Shown piece by piece: positions 63,069 through 64,000 of a DNA stretch of 64,000 nucleotides. The translations under genes and the position numbers were made by a program. Below the pieces are notes generated by a model. That model was not told the origin of the DNA. It saw only the letters and a list, made by a program, of their open reading frames with translations, and ran no database searches. The stretch comes from RHKX01 sp963826475 (GTDB taxonomy: Bacteria > Actinomycetota > Thermoleophilia > Solirubrobacterales > 70-9), in contig CAWGXC010000001.1 of the NCBI GenBank assembly GCA_963826475.1, forward strand, positions 124,001-188,000, read 5' to 3'. Numbering within the stretch: the first letter of the stretch is position 1; every line of letters starts with the position of its first letter.

Positions 63069-64000
63069 TCAGCGGTCCGTGCGCCTGGAGGCGGCAGCCG
63101 CGAGCATCTCCTCGATCGAGGTCAGCTTCACCCGCGGCCGGCCGAGTGCCCGGCCGCGCTCCTGCTCGAGCTCATCGATGGCCCGCCAGCCGTCGAACTC
63201 GACGAAGTCGACGCCTCGGTCGGTGAGCAGTCGCGGGAGGAAGTCCTCGTCGGCATCGACGGCGGGAATCGATCCGGCCGCGCAATCCTCGAACAGCGCC
63301 TCGATCGTCTCGGTCGCGTCCTTCTTGTTGGTCCCGATCACGCCGCTCGGACCGCGCTTGATCCAGCCGACCACGTACTGGCCCGGAATCGGATGCTCGC
63401 TCTCATCGACGACCCGGCCCAGCTTGTTGGGGATGACCCCTCCCTCGGGGTCGTGTGGAACCCCCTCGATCCCGGTCCCGAGGTAACCGATCGAGCGCAG
63501 CACGAGCCCGCATTCGATCGTCTCGCGCTCGCCGGTGTCGCGGGCTCGGACCGCCCCGGCCTCGTCGGCATAGAGCTCATTGATCGCGACGACGATGCCC
63601 TCGACCCGCTCCTCGCCGACGATCTCGACCGGGCTGCGAAGGAACCGCAGCTCGACCCGCTTGTCCTTACCCTGAGGCCCCGCTGCCGCGAAGCGGCTGA
63701 AGGCCTCGTGGTTCTTGCGGTTCGTCGCGTCGGCCTGATCGGACTCGAGGAACCGGCTGCTGGCTGCGTCGAGCTCGACTTGCTCGGGATGGACGATCAC
63801 GTCGGCATCGGCGAGCTCTCCGAGCTCCCGGACCTCGGGATTGGTGAAGGCGGCCTGGGCCGGACCGCGGCGCCCGAGCAGGACGACCTCGCGGACCGCC
63901 GAGTGGGCGAGCACGTCGATCGCGTGCTCGGCCGTGTCGGTCTGCTCGAGCTCGGTTCGGGTCAGGACCAGCATGCGGGCGACGTCGGCGGCCACGTTGC
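63069..64000 (-). CDS. FprA-type ferredoxin/adrenodoxin-NADP reductase, 5' end outside window
   Basis: Partial: 310 codons and the stop are inside, the N-terminus lies beyond 64000. Reading starts in the NADP-binding motif (NVAADVARMLVLT), then AHSAVREVVLLGRRGPAQAAFTNPEVRELGEL, RSPVEIVGEERVEGI, LVLRSIGYLGTGIEGVPHD and YVVGWIKRGPSGVIGTNKKDATET. This is the adrenodoxin-reductase/FprA family passing electrons from NADPH to ferredoxin. The P450 at 44907 is a conceivable final acceptor. The internal ATG at 63980 is not the start. Confidence 0.92.
   Translation of the reverse strand, partial: NVAADVARMLVLTRTELEQTDTAEHAIDVLAHSAVREVVLLGRRGPAQAAFTNPEVRELGELADADVIVHPEQVELDAASSRFLESDQADATNRKNHEAFSRFAAAGPQGKDKRVELRFLRSPVEIVGEERVEGIVVAINELYADEAGAVRARDTGERETIECGLVLRSIGYLGTGIEGVPHDPEGGVIPNKLGRVVDESEHPIPGQYVVGWIKRGPSGVIGTNKKDATETIEALFEDCAAGSIPAVDADEDFLPRLLTDRGVDFVEFDGWRAIDELEQERGRALGRPRVKLTSIEEMLAAAASRRTDR

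Overview
The window reads as ordinary chromosome of a high-GC (about 70%), aerobic, lipid-catabolising actinobacterium. A six-gene mce operon, several acyl-CoA dehydrogenases and crotonases, a two-subunit biotin-dependent acyl-CoA carboxylase, MscL with a zinc-ribbon tail, FprA-type reductase, frequent GTG/TTG starts and many leaderless-looking promoters fit a deep actinobacterial lineage such as Thermoleophilia (Solirubrobacterales-like). That placement is inference; no rRNA or tRNA gene was seen. I also saw no transposase, integrase, phage module or CRISPR array.

Layout. 1-10.4 kb: lemA family gene divergent from six consecutive MCE lipid-transport genes that lack the usual yrbE permease pair. 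10.4-14 kb: a hypothetical gene, a Nudix hydrolase back-to-back with rubredoxin, a candidate structured RNA, and an ECF sigma factor with a DUF4349-type membrane partner. 14-19.4 kb: biotin operon bioB-bioF-bioD-bioA plus an SDR gene. 19.5-22.1 kb: sulfatase lipoprotein and esterase, overlapping tail to tail. 22.2-31 kb: carboxyltransferase and biotin carboxylase/BCCP, DNA glycosylase, crotonase, aldehyde dehydrogenase-cupin-VOC operon, a free 70-residue biotinyl protein and a glycosyltransferase. 31-40 kb: glpK, TetR, acyl-reductase-like SDR, PlsC, metallo-beta-lactamase hydrolase, SDRs, SGNH hydrolase, GNAT and acyl-CoA dehydrogenase. 40-48 kb: mscL, a two-component pair, an acetate transporter, acyl-CoA dehydrogenase, P450 and a GGDEF/HD-GYP protein. 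48-53.5 kb: MaoC hydratase, then a tightly coupled crotonase-BKACE-MerR-membrane protein operon, then an FAD monooxygenase. 53.6-64 kb: nitrilase-TetR, a DUF4235-like/holin/DUF3618 trio, DegV, an epimerase, an A-type Fe-S carrier, monothiol glutaredoxin, a PAS/GAF/GGDEF/EAL protein, BolA and the end of an FprA-type reductase.

How the genes fit together. Biotin synthesis, two biotin acceptor proteins and the carboxyltransferase form one theme. Acyl-CoA dehydrogenase, hydratase, carboxylase and BKACE genes suggest breakdown of branched or cyclic acyl chains. The strongest new signal is a 25-bp dyad built on the half-site ACTTACTACTT. It occurs three times, upstream of the carboxyltransferase (22254), between an acyl-CoA dehydrogenase and a P450 (44773), and upstream of the crotonase-BKACE operon (49077), so three distant loci look like one regulon. 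A second signal is a pseudoknot-capable structured RNA candidate at 12049-12195. Many genes carry a TAnnnT hexamer 6-9 nt before the start codon with no Shine-Dalgarno, consistent with leaderless transcripts; I used this to choose starts.
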